Translations under genes and position numbers: made by a program
Source of the DNA: Alligator mississippiensis
Taxonomy: Eukaryota > Chordata > Crocodylia > Alligatoridae
NCBI RefSeq assembly: GCF_030867095.1
Contig: NC_081831.1
Span: forward strand, 19,134,001 to 19,198,000
Direction: 5' to 3'
DNA: 64,000 bases
Notes under the pieces: model-generated
What the model was told of the DNA's origin: nothing
The model's database searches: none
What the model saw: the letters and a program-made list of their open reading frames with translations, nothing else
Shown: positions 1 to 10,653 of the stretch, piece after piece
Layout: each line of letters opens with the position of its first letter
Numbering within the stretch: position 1 is the first letter of the stretch

Positions 1-232
1 CAATCCTGGAGGAGGTAAGAAGTTCTAGGAGAGCTCATTGGTTAGAATGTGGCTGGGGTACTTGAACCAACACCATCTAGTCTGGCAAGTATGTGAATTT
101 TAAATCCTGGAGTTTAAAAGGAAAGAAAACAATTTAGACACCCACCCTTGAGTTAGTTGTCTAATTTATTTAGGTCCCTGACAGATGTTAATTGAAAGGT
201 GCTATGAGATCTGATACAGGATCCCAACAACC
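1..232. other. Unassigned AT-rich flank
   Basis: No coding potential, RNA gene or repeat that I recognise. The stretch leads into the hairpin that follows. Confidence 0.3.
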
Positions 233-271
233 GTGCTTCCTGCCATGCCACACATGCATGGCAGGAAGCAC
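233..271. repeat. Perfect 15-bp hairpin
   Basis: Arms at 233-247 and 257-271 are perfect reverse complements (GTGCTTCCTGCCATG) around a 9-nt loop. The surrounding 130-670 also contains shorter inverted pieces and a CTCCCAGCCATGGGAG module like one near 60.97 kb. A non-autonomous palindromic transposon is the likeliest source, but I could not define its termini. Confidence 0.7.
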
Positions 272-640
272 AGCTGTGGCATCGAGCATCAGATCCCACT
301 GCGTCACATTGCCAGTGCAGAGGGAGCCCAAACCCAGACTCCTTCTGCACTGACCAGTATCAAGTTTGGCTTCCTAATCAGTTGATCAGAGCTCCCAGCC
401 ATGGGAGCACATGGTGCTCTCCCCACTTGGGAGCCCCAAGAAGGCACTCCTAGCCTTTGGCGCATGTGGGAGCCTTAAAGGTTTTCCGTGTGGTCCAGAG
501 GCTGAGAGCACCAGCCACACATTCAATTAAAGGTGTGATAGGAACACGGTACAAAGTTATTTTTGTGTAATAGCTTTTTGGCTTATTCCTCATTTTATCA
601 CACCATTAACTGAATGAACGTGTGGCCAGGTCACTACTTA

Positions 641-668
641 AGATGTGATTAGTCAGTTAATCACATCT
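641..668. repeat. 11-bp hairpin
   Basis: AGATGTGATTA at 641-651 pairs perfectly with TAATCACATCT at 658-668 across a 6-nt loop. It may be the inner edge of the same palindromic repeat as the hairpin at 233-271. Confidence 0.6.
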
Positions 669-2307
669 GCAATGTAATATCGGTCAGGGGTCTTAGACTC
701 CATTGAACGTCCCAGGTTTTGTAACTGTAGGCAACTTGCAATTCGAAGACCTGGGACTTTGAGTGTGCTTCTGTGCCTCAGTTCAGTTTTATCTTTCACA
801 GTGGCAATGATCTTTCCCCTTTCGTCCTTTTGATACAGTCTGTAATTCTGTGTATCCATCTCAATGACTAGAATTTTCCATTTATGCCACTATCATCACA
901 GTGCGGGTCTGAACTTGAGAGACTTTCTCTACCAAAATGACACCGAATAATCATTGATGGCATAGGCGAAGAGCATTAATAGTGATAAAGCTGCATACCT
1001 TGTTATAGAGCCAGCCATTATAGGCATCATGAAAAAAGCACACTGGTATTTGTTTTACATACTGCCTGTGCATTAATTTATGCCACAGCAGTTCAAGTCT
1101 CATCCAAGTGCTATTTTTGTGATGTATTTTGGTATCATTGTTGATACATTATGTGGTCTGACCACTCAGCCACCAAATTCATGTTAATAGAAGTTGCAAT
1201 GCAACTGGACATTTCCAGCATAGCTCTAACTCTACCGGGAATCTCCTAGTTCCCCAAACCCTTAGCTAATTACTACCTGCTGTTCTGTTGCTGTATCACT
1301 GATGCTAAAGACATTGTGCAATCAGAGAATCACATCCTTGGGTAGGATTCCTCTCCTGTCATTCATCGAGGGTGAATAGAGTGTTCTGTTCAAGTGGTCA
1401 CTGGATTTTAGTACCCTGTGCTCTTTGCTGGCCCCATGTGGCTGTAAGGAGATAAATCAAACCTCTGGGGAGCTCTTTTAAGTAAAAGAGCTGTTCAAAA
1501 GGCCAATGGGGAGGGAGAGGAAGGAAGTGTAAAGGGAAACTGAGCTGCTATTTGGTTTCCCATTAATTGTATTTATTTTGTATACATGAAACCCAGGGCT
1601 CATCAGGTTCAAGCTTTGAAGCTCTAATTTATTTTTTGGATTATATGTAAATTTAGTCCAGGGCATCAGTGGTCACTTTTGCAAACAAGGCAGGGTGAAA
1701 GGGGTCAGAGAAGGAAGGACTTTCTACCACTTGTTCTGTAGTTTTTGTAGAACAATAACTGTTGCCTAGATGCTTGTTTATAACTCCATCCCTCCTCCCA
1801 GAAAAATCCTATGAAAACTACACAGGTCTCTTCTGCAAAATTCAGCTCTAGTTACTCACCATCCTATTCTCCCTGCATTCAGATATAGGCCCTTTGTTAC
1901 GGGCTGGCCTGGTTTTTAAAGATGCTGAATAACCTGCACTGCCCATCCAGAACCCAGTGTAGGACTATGGATCATCCTGCTCCCAACCTGCTCCACAGAA
2001 ATGCATCCTGCTCCCATCTATTCCTGTGGTTTTTCCTTTTGTTTAATCCTGCTCCCATCAACAACAACTTAACCCACTTTCAGCCCACACCAGGGACAGG
2101 CATTTTAAATAAGTAAAGAAAGTCTCTTCCTGCCAGCCAATTTTCTTTCCCCACCCACACCAAGAAGTATTTTTCTAGCAATGGGAAGCATATTAATGAG
2201 TCCTTTGGGTCTCAATACATCCTGCCCCCATTGCACAGCTCTATTCCCACTGGTTTCAAATGGCTTGCTTTCCACTGAAAAACAGAGCATTTAGGCTATG
2301 TCTAATT
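669..2307. other. No recognisable gene
   Basis: About 1.6 kb of ordinary AT-rich sequence. Open frames are short, without domain-like composition. I see no RNA gene or repeat that I can name. Confidence 0.3.
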
Positions 2308-2665
2308 GGGCACGTCTACACATGCATCTAAGCATGACTAAATTTAATGCACATTAAACTATGCACATTAAGTGATTTTTTGGCAAGTGTCTACACATGC
2401 AGAGACTTGGCACTAAAGTTAATGCACTTGGCACTAAAGTGCAAAGTCCCTACAGCCCTGCCCTGTGCTCCTAGTAGCTGGGCAGACCTGGAAGTAAAGT
2501 TAGTGCCAGTTCACACATGCATTAATGTGCTTGAAGTAATCATGCATAAATTAGCCTAATTCACCATTTTTAATGCACATTAAGGATGCGCACATGTAGG
2601 TGTGCACCCATAATGTGCATTAAATTAGGCTAATACTTATTAACACGTCTCATGTAGACTCAGCA
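2308..2665. mobile_element. Miniature DNA transposon (TCTACAC clan), degraded
   Basis: The left end reads GGGCACGTCTACACATGC. The right end carries the inverted CTACATGAG-type motif (CTCATGTAGAC at 2651-2661). The interior is non-coding and rich in inverted TTAATGCACATTAA-type words. The ends resemble those of better-preserved copies at 3250, 5268 and 12236. No convincing target-site duplication remains, so the right boundary is approximate. Confidence 0.5.
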
Positions 2666-2668
2666 AAT

Positions 2669-3246
2669 AAGAGCTTTTTACCCCAGTGTGCATCAGGGCA
2701 GAGTGGGGTTTTTACTAGTGCAGCTTATCCAGAAGCAAACAGTAACTTTACAAGCCTTGGTGTAATGCATCAAAATTAGAAGCTTATGCCAGTGTATCAG
2801 TGTCATTACCCTGTTGCTAATTTCTCCAATGTGGAAATGACCTTGAAGCCAACTTCTGATACCACCTAATATTTACCATGGGGTAAGAAAACGAATTCAG
2901 TCATTTATCATTAAGCAACTGAAGTGCTGCAAACTCACACACTAGCTTACCTTGCAGAGTAACTTGCTTGTGTGCCTGTACCCTACGAGTGGCAGAATAT
3001 GGCTCTTGATTTTATACCTGAGTATAGATTTAAGGGAGGTTTATAAAAATGGGATAAAAGACTGTGGTGCCCAACTTTAATTAACTAAATTAAACTATAA
3101 TTACCTGTGGTCCCTTTGAAAACCTGAATTTTAGGCACATAGCTTGTCTCTACAGGGGCACTCAGGAAAGTTAATCAGAATGAACTCAAGATATAGATTC
3201 AAAGTGGCTTTGTAAAACAGCATTAAATTCCTTTGTAGACACTCTT
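2669..3246. other. No recognisable feature
   Basis: Unassigned AT-rich sequence between two miniature transposons. There are no open frames of note. Confidence 0.3.
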
Positions 3247-3249
3247 ATT

Positions 3250-3727
3250 GGGTGCATTTACACGTACCATTAAGGTGACATGGTAAACTCCAGAACAGTT
3301 TGCACCAGAGTCAGCTGCTCCCAGGCACAGCATCTGCACATATGTCCCAGACCACAGCAGTTTGAGCTGGGGTGGAGCAGCCCTGGGCTAGCAAGGGGAT
3401 CAGGAGTCAGCCCCAGGCTCCAGGTGGCAGCATTGGGCAGCAGAGAAGGTAGCTGGGGCAAAAGGGAAGTAAAGTGCCGGGCTAGGTGGCTGGCAGCCCC
3501 CTCACTTCAGCATCCTCATGCCTCAGCCAGTTTCTGTCACCATCTACATGTGCATTTCGGTGCATGTACGTACTCTGCTGTAGGATAGTACTGCCCCCAA
3601 CAGTACTATCCTATGGAGGAGTTCATTAATTTACTGTGCCCTAATACCAGAGCATGTGTAGACAGTGAAGCTTTACTGTGGAGCTAATTGGTCAACTCTA
3701 CAGCAAAGCACATGTGTAGATGCACCC
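3250..3727. mobile_element. Miniature DNA transposon, 478 bp, 3-bp TSD ATT
   Basis: Terminal inverted repeats are GGGTGCATTTACACGTACC on the left and GGGTGCATCTACACATGTG read from the right. They align without gaps. ATT flanks both sides (3247-3249 and 3728-3730). The interior has no transposase and holds a strong hairpin at 3581-3613. A 3-bp duplication and a GGG start suggest a PIF/Harbinger-like family, but the duplication is not the usual TWA, so the class is uncertain. Confidence 0.7.
3581..3613. repeat. 13-bp perfect hairpin inside miniature transposon
   Basis: TAGGATAGTACTG at 3581-3593 pairs perfectly with 3601-3613 around a 7-nt loop. Related TAGTACTT hairpins occur in the miniature elements at 5.3 and 12.4 kb. 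Confidence 0.8.
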
Positions 3728-3793
3728 ATTCAGTTTTAAATTGGCCTTAATTTGACCTAGCTTAATTTGCTCTGCAAGTGAAGTAAGATAAAT

Positions 3794-4105
3794 CAGTGGT
3801 TCTCAAACTTTTTTGTACCAGGACTCATTTGTAAACATCAATAGCCAGTCCCAACCCACTGCCCCTCACTCCCAACCTAATATCCCTTGCCCCCAGGCTT
3901 CAGCCCCCCAGTGTGTGGGACAGGAGGTAGGTGTGTGGGGGACATTAGAGGCCCCAAGCAGCCTGAAACTCTGACAGTCTGAAAAGGCTAAGCCACAGTT
4001 TGCCACATTTTTATCTTTTAAAGGAGAATCCATTTTTGTTCGTGACCCTTTCATATATTCTTGTGACCCACTTTTGGGTTGCGACCCAGGGGTTGAGAAA
4101 CGCTG
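3794..4105. mobile_element. hAT-like non-autonomous element, 312 bp
   Basis: It starts CAGTGGTTCTCAAAC and ends GGGTTGAGAAACGCTG, the classic inverted CAGNGGTTCTCAA terminus of many vertebrate hAT families. The flanking 8-mers AGATAAAT (3786-3793) and AGCTAAAT (4106-4113) differ at one base, as expected for an aged 8-bp hAT target duplication. It has no coding capacity. Confidence 0.85.
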
Positions 4106-4207
4106 AGCTAAATGACAGGCCTCTTTAATTCTGAATGAAAGTTTTATGAACTTTAAATTATCCATTTTAAAAATTAATTCAGTTTAACTTCCCTCAGTGT
4201 CATCACA

Positions 4208-5010
4208 GGGCTGTCTACACGAGATGCTTACCTGTGCATTAGCATAGTTTACTGTGAAGTAAGCATGCATGTCTACACCTGCACATGCTTGCTGTGCAGT
4301 AAACCTCCCTAATGCTGAGTAAATTTCCTACCTGCAAATGTAAATAACAAATTTACTCAATATTAATATTGGCGAAGTAGTGCTCATGTAGACACCTGGC
4401 TGGGAGCAAAATTTGCTCCCAATCAGCCATCTACTAGGGGGCGGGAGATAGCTCCCTGCCCCTGGGAGCTGCCTGCTGCCAGGGCGGGCTCTGCCCCAGG
4501 AGCTCGGGTGGGGACTAAGTCCCCCTACCCTGGCAGCAGGGAGCTCCAAGCCCCTTGCACCGAGATCATGATTGGTGTTGGGGGGGGGGAGTGGGGAGAC
4601 CCTTATCTCCCAGTCCCTGTTCCATCATCAAGCTAGCTGCTAGCTGCCCCACCAGCTGCTAGCTCCCCTGCAGCTCTTTCCAAATTGCCTGCCCCTAATT
4701 GGGGAGCCAGGAACAGGAGCTCCCTGCTCCCAGGGCAGGGGGGGACTGTCCCTGCCCCAGCAGCATGCATCCCACTCCCCCCAGGCCAGGAGACAGCTGT
4801 CTCCTGGCTCTATGCTCCCTGCCAGCAACTAGGCTAGCACCCAGGGGGAACCTAAAGCTCCTTGCAAGGCTGCAGGAAACTTGGTGCAAAGACCAACAAA
4901 TCTGCTTCCTAATCCCTGCATGTGTAGATGCCTGCCTGAAAGCACTTACTCCAGAATAGCTTACACCAAAGTAAACTTAGGTTGGATCAAATGCATGTGT
5001 AGATGCGCCC
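4208..5010. mobile_element. Long miniature-clan DNA transposon, 803 bp
   Basis: The left end is GGGCTGTCTACACGAGATGC and the right end, inverted, is GGGCGCATCTACACATGC. The flanks are ACA (4205-4207) and ACT (5011-5013), a 3-bp duplication with one mismatch. The interior is a GC-rich, proline-codon-like stretch with open frames on both strands. These look like composition artefacts. No transposase motif is visible. Confidence 0.6.
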
Positions 5011-5267
5011 ACTGTGTTTACTGGTGCCAGACATGGATAGCTCCCTGATGTCTTTAGTTTCCCTTTTTAATTTTCTACACTTCATAATGACTTTTATTAA
5101 TTGGTTTTTCTGTCCCTTTTTTTCTTTTGTTACATACTACTTTTTATTTCCAAGTGTTCTTATCCTTGATTCCTAACATACTATATCTATCCATTACTCC
5201 ATAAGCACCCTCGATCATTTCCTGACAATCTGGCAGTGAATAGGGGACAGGCAATGCTGTTAACACA

Positions 5268-5528
5268 GGCCATGTCTACATGAGTGGTGGACTGTGCAGT
5301 TGTTACTTCACAGTCATTTAGTACTTGCATAACCAAGTACTAAATGACTGCCCAGTAACCGGCATTACTGTGCAGTAGCATCCCCACTTTTTTTTTCTGA
5401 TGCTACTGCTCAGTAACAGCAAGCTACTGCACAGTAGCTCATTAGTCATTACTACTGTGCAGTGGTGTTGTGTCATGGTTAGTGTCCCCCAGTGCTACTG
5501 TGCAGTAGCGTCTCATGTAGACAAGGCT
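5268..5528. mobile_element. Miniature DNA transposon, 261 bp, TSD ACA
   Basis: The 17-nt termini GGCCATGTCTACATGAG and AGCCTTGTCTACATGAG (right end, inverted) match at all but two positions. ACA occurs at both flanks (5265-5267 and 5529-5531). An internal perfect 17-bp hairpin is present at 5311-5350. It is the same subfamily as the copy at 12236-12490. Confidence 0.75.
5311..5350. repeat. 17-bp perfect hairpin
   Basis: CAGTCATTTAGTACTTG (5311-5327) pairs with 5334-5350 across a 6-nt loop. It sits near the left end of the miniature element. Confidence 0.85.
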
Positions 5529-5689
5529 ACAGAGTACCACTTTCTTCCCCTTTTGCCCTCAATTTTCTTTAAATAAATGTTACCTAGTGATTTTAACATT
5601 ATAATCACATGAACCCTCCCATTAATAATACTATATAGGTCAAATATACGCTTAATTCAGAGAGAGTACAGTTTCTCTTGTTTATAATC

Positions 5690-5800
5690 CAAGCTCTTGG
5701 CACTAGTATGTAGGCAATTCCTGATCTGAGGAAGGTCACTTGATGCTCAAAAGTCTGTTCAACAGCTCTCCCAACTATACAGTTGGTTCAATAAAAGATA
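5690..5800 (+). repeat. Diverged relative of the fold-back retroposon
   Basis: The stretch near 5787-5805 reads GTTCAATAAAAGATATCA, preceded by CCCAACTAT. It resembles the 3' half of the fold-back elements at 23.2 and 52.1 kb. It is old and partial, with edges not definable. Confidence 0.35.
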
Positions 5801-6111
5801 TCATAAAAAAACCCTTGCCTCTAGGCAATTAAAGAATTTCTTCTCTCTGAATACCTTGGTGCCTTGATTTATTTTGTTCTGAACATTTTGATTGTGTGCT
5901 ACATGAATGCTCATTTATTCCCTCTTTTTTAGATTCCTAGTTTACTATTTATTTAACCCACCTTCCAGGCTACTGTAGCCAGCATTTCTGAGAAAACTGG
6001 CCCCCATGGGAGCACTAGGTGTCCTACAACTAGGGGGTTAACAGAGTAGCCACAAGGTTATACTCCCCTGCTACTGCAGCTACCCATGTTTTCCCTTGGA
6101 AAATACCACAC

Positions 6112-6158
6112 TTCATAGATTAATAGATGCTAGGGTTAGAAAGGACCTCAACAGCACA
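6112..6158 (-). mobile_element. CR1 3'-end fragment
   Basis: Read on the minus strand this is the end of a CR1 3' UTR. TCATAGATTAATAGATGC on the + strand is the terminal short-repeat region, followed by the GGTTAGAAAGGACCTCAACAG signature. It stops 5 nt before the tRNA gene. Confidence 0.6.
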
Positions 6159-6163
6159 CACCT

Positions 6164-6235
6164 GGTTCTATGGTGTAATGGTTAGCACTCTGGACTTTGA
6201 ATCCAGTGATCTGAGTTCAAATCTCAGTAGAACCT
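6164..6235 (+). tRNA. TRQ-TTG: tRNA-Gln, anticodon TTG, apparently intact
   Basis: The 72 nt fold into a complete cloverleaf. The acceptor stem GGTTCTA/TAGAACC is perfect. The anticodon stem is CTGGA/TCCAG with loop CTTTGAA (anticodon TTG, reads CAA). The T arm is CTGAG-TTCAAAT-CTCAG, also perfect. The GGTGTAATGGTTAGC segment gives the D arm and A box, and GAGTTCAAATCTC gives the B box. The discriminator base is T, as usual for vertebrate Gln, and no CCA is encoded. That argues against a retrocopied mature tRNA. A TTTT run at 6249-6252 can terminate Pol III. Paired substitutions in the acceptor stem, compared with the usual GGTCCCA form as I remember it, keep pairing. Confidence 0.93.
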
Positions 6236-6248
6236 GCTTTCTTCAGAG

Positions 6249-6252
6249 TTTT
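6249..6252 (+). terminator. Pol III T-run terminator
   Basis: TTTT lies 14 nt after the tRNA-Gln 3' end. It is the first run of four T residues downstream. Confidence 0.5.
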
Positions 6253-6264
6253 AAAATAGGTTTG

Positions 6265-7332
6265 TCAGGGGACAGGGATGCAGACAACCATGAGTCCCTA
6301 CAGTCAACAGACCATGAGCCATGTGAGTACTAAAGGGCCCAGGGGGGCACCAAGGACACCCATTGGGGGGGACTCAAATGTCTCTACACTAATGCTAGGA
6401 GCAGGGGGGACAAGCAGGAAGAACTCACACTCCTACTTGCAAACTAGATCTTTTATGCTGAAGGAATTGGCCAGTGTCATAGCTGAGCCACTGGCACAGC
6501 TGTTGGAGCTCTCATGGTGCTCCGACCAGGTCCTTGAGGATTGGAAAAGGGCCAATGTTGTGCCCATTTTAAAGAAGGGGAGAAAGGATGAGCCGGGTAA
6601 CTTTAGGCCAGTCAGTCTTACCTCTATCCCTGGGAAAATACTGGAAAAAACCATCAAAGAGCGCATTTATGAAGCCCGAGCAGCGGAAATGATGCTGAAA
6701 GGAAACCAGCACGGGTTCATCGCAGGTAGATCCTGCCTGACTAACCTTATAGCCTTTTATGACCAGGTCACACACTGCCTTGACACAGGAGCTGAGGCTG
6801 ATGTCATCTACCTGGATTTTAGGAAGGCTTTGGACACAGTTTTGCATCTTAGTCTCATAGGGAAGCTAACGGGCTGTGGAGTGGATGCCTACACAGTCAA
6901 GTGGGTGGCTAACTGGCTTAGGGACCGCACCCAGGGAGTGGTGGTGAACGGGTCGTTCTTTGGCCTGGAAGGAGTTGAGCAGTGGGGTCCCGCAGGGTTT
7001 GGTCCTTGGACCGGTGTTATTTAATATCTTCATCAGTGAATTGGACAAGGGTGTGGAGAGCACCCTCTCCAAGTTCACAGATGATACCAAGTTATGGGCC
7101 AAAGTTACTACACCGGAGGCCAGGGAGCAGATACGGGCCAACCTGGACAGGTTGGATCAATGGGCAGAATGAAACAGGATGCAGTTCAAAGATAAATGTA
7201 AGGTACTCCACCTAGGAAGGAGGAATCCCCAGCACACCTACAAGGTTGGGGGATGTCCTCCTCAGCAGCCCAGAGGCTGAGAGAGATCTTGGAGTCATAG
7301 TTGACTCCAAGATGAACATAAGCCAGCTGCCC
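6265..7332 (+). mobile_element. CR1 LINE with large internal deletion (EN start joined to RT)
   Basis: 6375-6450 encodes the opening of a CR1 ORF2 endonuclease (LYTNARS-type, then a leucine-rich EEL stretch). It passes straight into the RT segment (LKELASVIAEPLAQL, then WKRANVVPILKKGRK, FRPVSLTSIPGKILEK, YLDFRKA). The catalytic region continues in another frame as FTDDTKLWAK (7074-7103), so at least one frameshift is present. Most of the endonuclease and the connector, roughly 1 kb, are missing at about 6447-6456. The copy ends near 7332 without the CR1 3' UTR. It is not functional. Confidence 0.85.
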
Positions 7333-8657
7333 GTCTTCTTTGGATACTGAGAAATCTGTTCGTGGGCATTTGAGATATTCTTGTGGGTTGGGCAGAGCAG
7401 CCGCATTCAAGCATGTCCCTTATGGATTTCTGTTTCATTGACCAGCTGAATCTTCAGTGCCAGTGTTCATGCTGAGAATCGGATAAGAATCAGATACTTC
7501 TAAGATGTATGAAACTCTGCCCGGTCCTCTGTTCTCTGGTGCTGCCTGCCTGCTCGCCCTCATCTGCTTCCAGCTGTGTAGAATTCCACCTGGTCCTTTG
7601 CCTCCAGTGGTCACAAACTACACAGCCTCCTCTCAGGTTCCTTCTCCCTCTCTGGCTCCTTTGACTCTAATTCCTTTCTATCATGAATCTAGGATAGCGA
7701 TAATATCCAAAACTAGTTCAAGGACTTCTCAAGCCGCTGATATTCCCCAGTGACAGTACTTGTTCTTCCTTTTATTTCTCCAGGGCAGTCATAAATTTGT
7801 ACTTTATACAGAAGTCCCTTATTTTACTTTATACAGAAGTCCCTTATTTTATTTTCATGCAGAAAATAAAACTTGGGTCACAACCACTGTCCTGTCACTG
7901 GCCATCAAAATGTAGAATGTAGAATCGTACCTGGACAGAAAGGCTTTTGCACCCCTCCACAACTCCCAAAAGCATTCCTGTTTTTTTTCCTGGTCACCTG
8001 GAAACAGGCTTTTCTAGTAAACCTCACTGTTCAGCTCTGTCACTCGCTAGCTGGATGAATGGAGCAAATAACCTTTCAGTAATTCAAGAACCAGTCACAG
8101 ACCCAAGACTCCTAGTTACATGACCTACACAGATGTATAGACTTGACTCAAATGTCTGTTCAGTGGTTCAGTAGCCCTTCTCCATAAGCCTCGTGGACAA
8201 TGAACAAACAATGAAAAGATGATAACTAACTCATTGAATTCCTCTGCCTCAAGCACAGGATCTATAGACAGTTCCTCAAAGTCTGCCTTGTCCACTGCTC
8301 ACTCCTGTTTTCCCAATCTTACCCGGTCTGAATCTAGTCTTATGTCCCCAAAAAGGCCCCGAGAGAATGTTCATCTAGTTCAGAGTTCATCTCAGTCTTC
8401 TTTGTACTGGGCACCTCTTAGGACTTCATGCTCACCTAGACATGAGCAGGCTTATACCCCATTCCCATTTGGCATCGTTCACAACCACCTTGTTTTTCCT
8501 ATATCAGGCACCTCTCCATGATACCCCTGCAGGTACTGAGTCACAGTCTGAGAACCCTTAATCAAACTGAACCTTCAACCTCAGTTTTTTACACTGAAAA
8601 TTTCCTGTGGATGCTATTGACCTACACCCCAACTGATGCCCGAGTACAGAAATAGAT
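7333..8657. other. Unassigned, with one short tandem duplication
   Basis: I recognise no gene. A 25-bp duplication (ACTTTATACAGAAGTCCCTT...) occurs twice in a row at about 7800-7850. Open frames here are serine/proline-rich and resemble non-coding composition. Confidence 0.3.
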
Positions 8658-9071
8658 CAGAGGTCAGCAACGTTTTTGGGCAGAGTGCCAAAAACACCTG
8701 CAGGTGTGCCAGGGTGGATAGTGGAGGAGCTGTGAGGAGGGACCCAATCCCTGTTGTGGCAACGCAGCCCCGGCTCCTTCCCCATCATTTGCCCTGAGGC
8801 ACAAATGCCTTCCCCGAAGCCTGGGCTGGTTGCAGCAGGGAGGCTTCAAGAGGCTGCAGGGGGGTCTGTGGAGCCCCAGCCCGGCTCACTGCAGGCAGTG
8901 GGTGCATGCATGCATCGACACGGACAGCTGGGAACAGGCCAGGGCTGCACTGCCAGAACAAGGATCAGGCCCCTCATGGCTCCCCCACTATGTGCCCCAA
9001 GGCATGTTTGCCAAGCAAAATGCCTATACATGCCATGCTCTGACACGTGTGCCAGGGATTGCCTACCCCTG
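8658..9071. mobile_element. hAT-like non-autonomous element, 414 bp
   Basis: It starts CAGAGGTCAGCAACG and ends GATTGCCTACCCCTG, which is the inverted CAGGGGTAGGCAATC. Flanking 8-mers AAATAGAT (8650-8657) and AACTAGAT (9072-9079) differ at one base. It is the same family as 16521-16737 in opposite orientation: both share the TTGGGCAGAGTGCCAAAAAC segment. No transposase is encoded. Confidence 0.87.
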
Positions 9072-9079
9072 AACTAGAT

Positions 9080-9504
9080 GCTCATGTATCCTTATCAGTT
9101 CTGTTTGGCAATTCCATCCTCATGTTAATATAGAAGACTGAATGTAAGCTTAGGAAGATTGTATGACCTGGTGCCTGCAGTAGTAGGTGACTGGATTCAA
9201 TGACCCAGGAAGTCCCCTCCTGTGTTAGCTTCTAATTGTAGTAGTGCAGACAGGTCAGAGACCCACTGTGCACAGGACACAGAGGTAGCCTATACCCTGA
9301 AAAACCTGCAATACAAATAGATCTCATGGACAAAGACTGAGTGGGGAGGAGAAGGCGCAGAGAAAGAAAATGACTTGCCCAAGGTCATAAAGTCATCAGT
9401 GGCAAAGCAAGAAATAATAATCGATCAGGCACCTCCCTTCTCAGATTTATATCCATGACTAGGTGATCTTCATGGTTATCCCTTATCCCACACATCCTAG
9501 TCAC
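9080..9504. other. No recognisable feature
   Basis: Unassigned sequence between two DNA transposons. Confidence 0.3.
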
Positions 9505-9507
9505 ATA

Positions 9508-9835
9508 GGGCATTTATACACATGCTCCATGACTGTGTGTGGGGGGGGGGGTGCTTTAATTAGAGCAGCTCTGAGAACCACTTTAATTAAAGTGCCCAGA
9601 GCATCACATCTGTTAGCGTCCCTGCACTGCAAAATGGCAGTGGGGGCGTTGAACGAGCTTTAGTTAAAGTGCCCCACCACCATTTTGCAGTGCGGGAATG
9701 CTGAAATACGTGATGCTGGAGTCTGCTGGAGCGTGGTAATTACCATGCTCCAGCACACTTGATTAATTGAGTCTGCTCCAAAATGCTGTAATTACAGTGC
9801 GTTGGAGCAGCCTCGCTGCACGTGTATAGGTGCCC
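9508..9835. mobile_element. Miniature DNA transposon, 328 bp
   Basis: Termini are GGGCATTTATACACATGC and, inverted from the right, GGGCACCTATACACGTGC. The flanks ATA and ACA are a 3-bp duplication with one mismatch. The interior is a long imperfect palindrome: TTTAATTAGAGC and CCATTTTGCAGTG recur inverted. The same subfamily occurs at 13534, 20842 and 46174. Confidence 0.7.
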
Positions 9836-9838
9836 ACA

Positions 9839-10602
9839 GAATTGTAGGCAACAGTGTCCACCTGCCCTTTTTTTAACTTCTATTTAGCTTGTAAGTCTGT
9901 TTGAGCAGGAACTGCTTTTCTATTTGGTGTCATATAATTTCTAGCACAAAGGGGCCAGGATCTTTAGGGTCCCGGTGTGCTACCATACCACAATGCAGAT
10001 AAATAAAAAACAATTACAGCGGTGGAGACTGAAACCAAAGCCTTCTGTTCCTAAAGCACAGGCCTTTGTCACATGAGTTAATGGAGACCCACTGTTCTCC
10101 CCCGGGGTTAATCAACACCAGTTAACAATACATTTTCAAACACCATTGCCCTTGCCTATGTTCCTAGCCAATGCATTTGAAAACAGCTCACATTTTCACA
10201 GCCAAGCACAGACTGAGAAATGCCATTCTTGTGAAATGCTCCAGTTCCAAAGATCCAATGATTTAGAAAGCATTTAGATCTAAGGCACTTAGACAACCTA
10301 AGGCTACAAACTTTTTAAAGAACCTGTCTATAAAATCAGTTCATCAAACTAGATTTGCTGCCTGGAGTCTGAAGTAGTGGAAACATATCCACTCTTTCTT
10401 GCCAGTGATTGGAGGTAACACTATGTAACCTTAATTATTATGCATAGCGAATAACAACACACTCTGGTTATTGCAATCAGTGTCCATCAGTTCAAGAAGC
10501 ATGCAAATGTAATGGTTGGTGAATTACATTTTATGATGCTAATGTAGCTGATCAAGAACTGGAATTTTGTTTGCTCATAGACACTTTTTCCTTTTTTATT
10601 AG
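9839..10602. other. Unassigned; possible conserved intronic sequence
   Basis: No repeat is recognised. The last part is AT-rich and has a perfect octamer ATGCAAAT at 10502-10509, then the polypyrimidine tract and AG of the candidate exon. Confidence 0.25.
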
Positions 10603-10653
10603 AAATGCATTTTGCATGTCTCCCGTGAATATCCAGATCCTCAGATTGACCAG
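10603..10653 (+). other. Candidate 51-nt host exon
   Basis: A strong acceptor (CTTTTTCCTTTTTTATTAG, ending at 10602) precedes 51 nt that are open in phase 0. A plausible donor CAG|GTCAGT follows at 10651-10659. The phase-0 translation is KCILHVSREYPDPQIDQ, exactly 17 codons with no stop. I do not recognise the protein. Short open stretches with chance splice sites are common, so this is only a candidate. Confidence 0.22.

Noticed and set aside
3280-3588. A 102-codon + strand frame
   Set aside because: It lies wholly within a miniature transposon bounded by ATT duplications.
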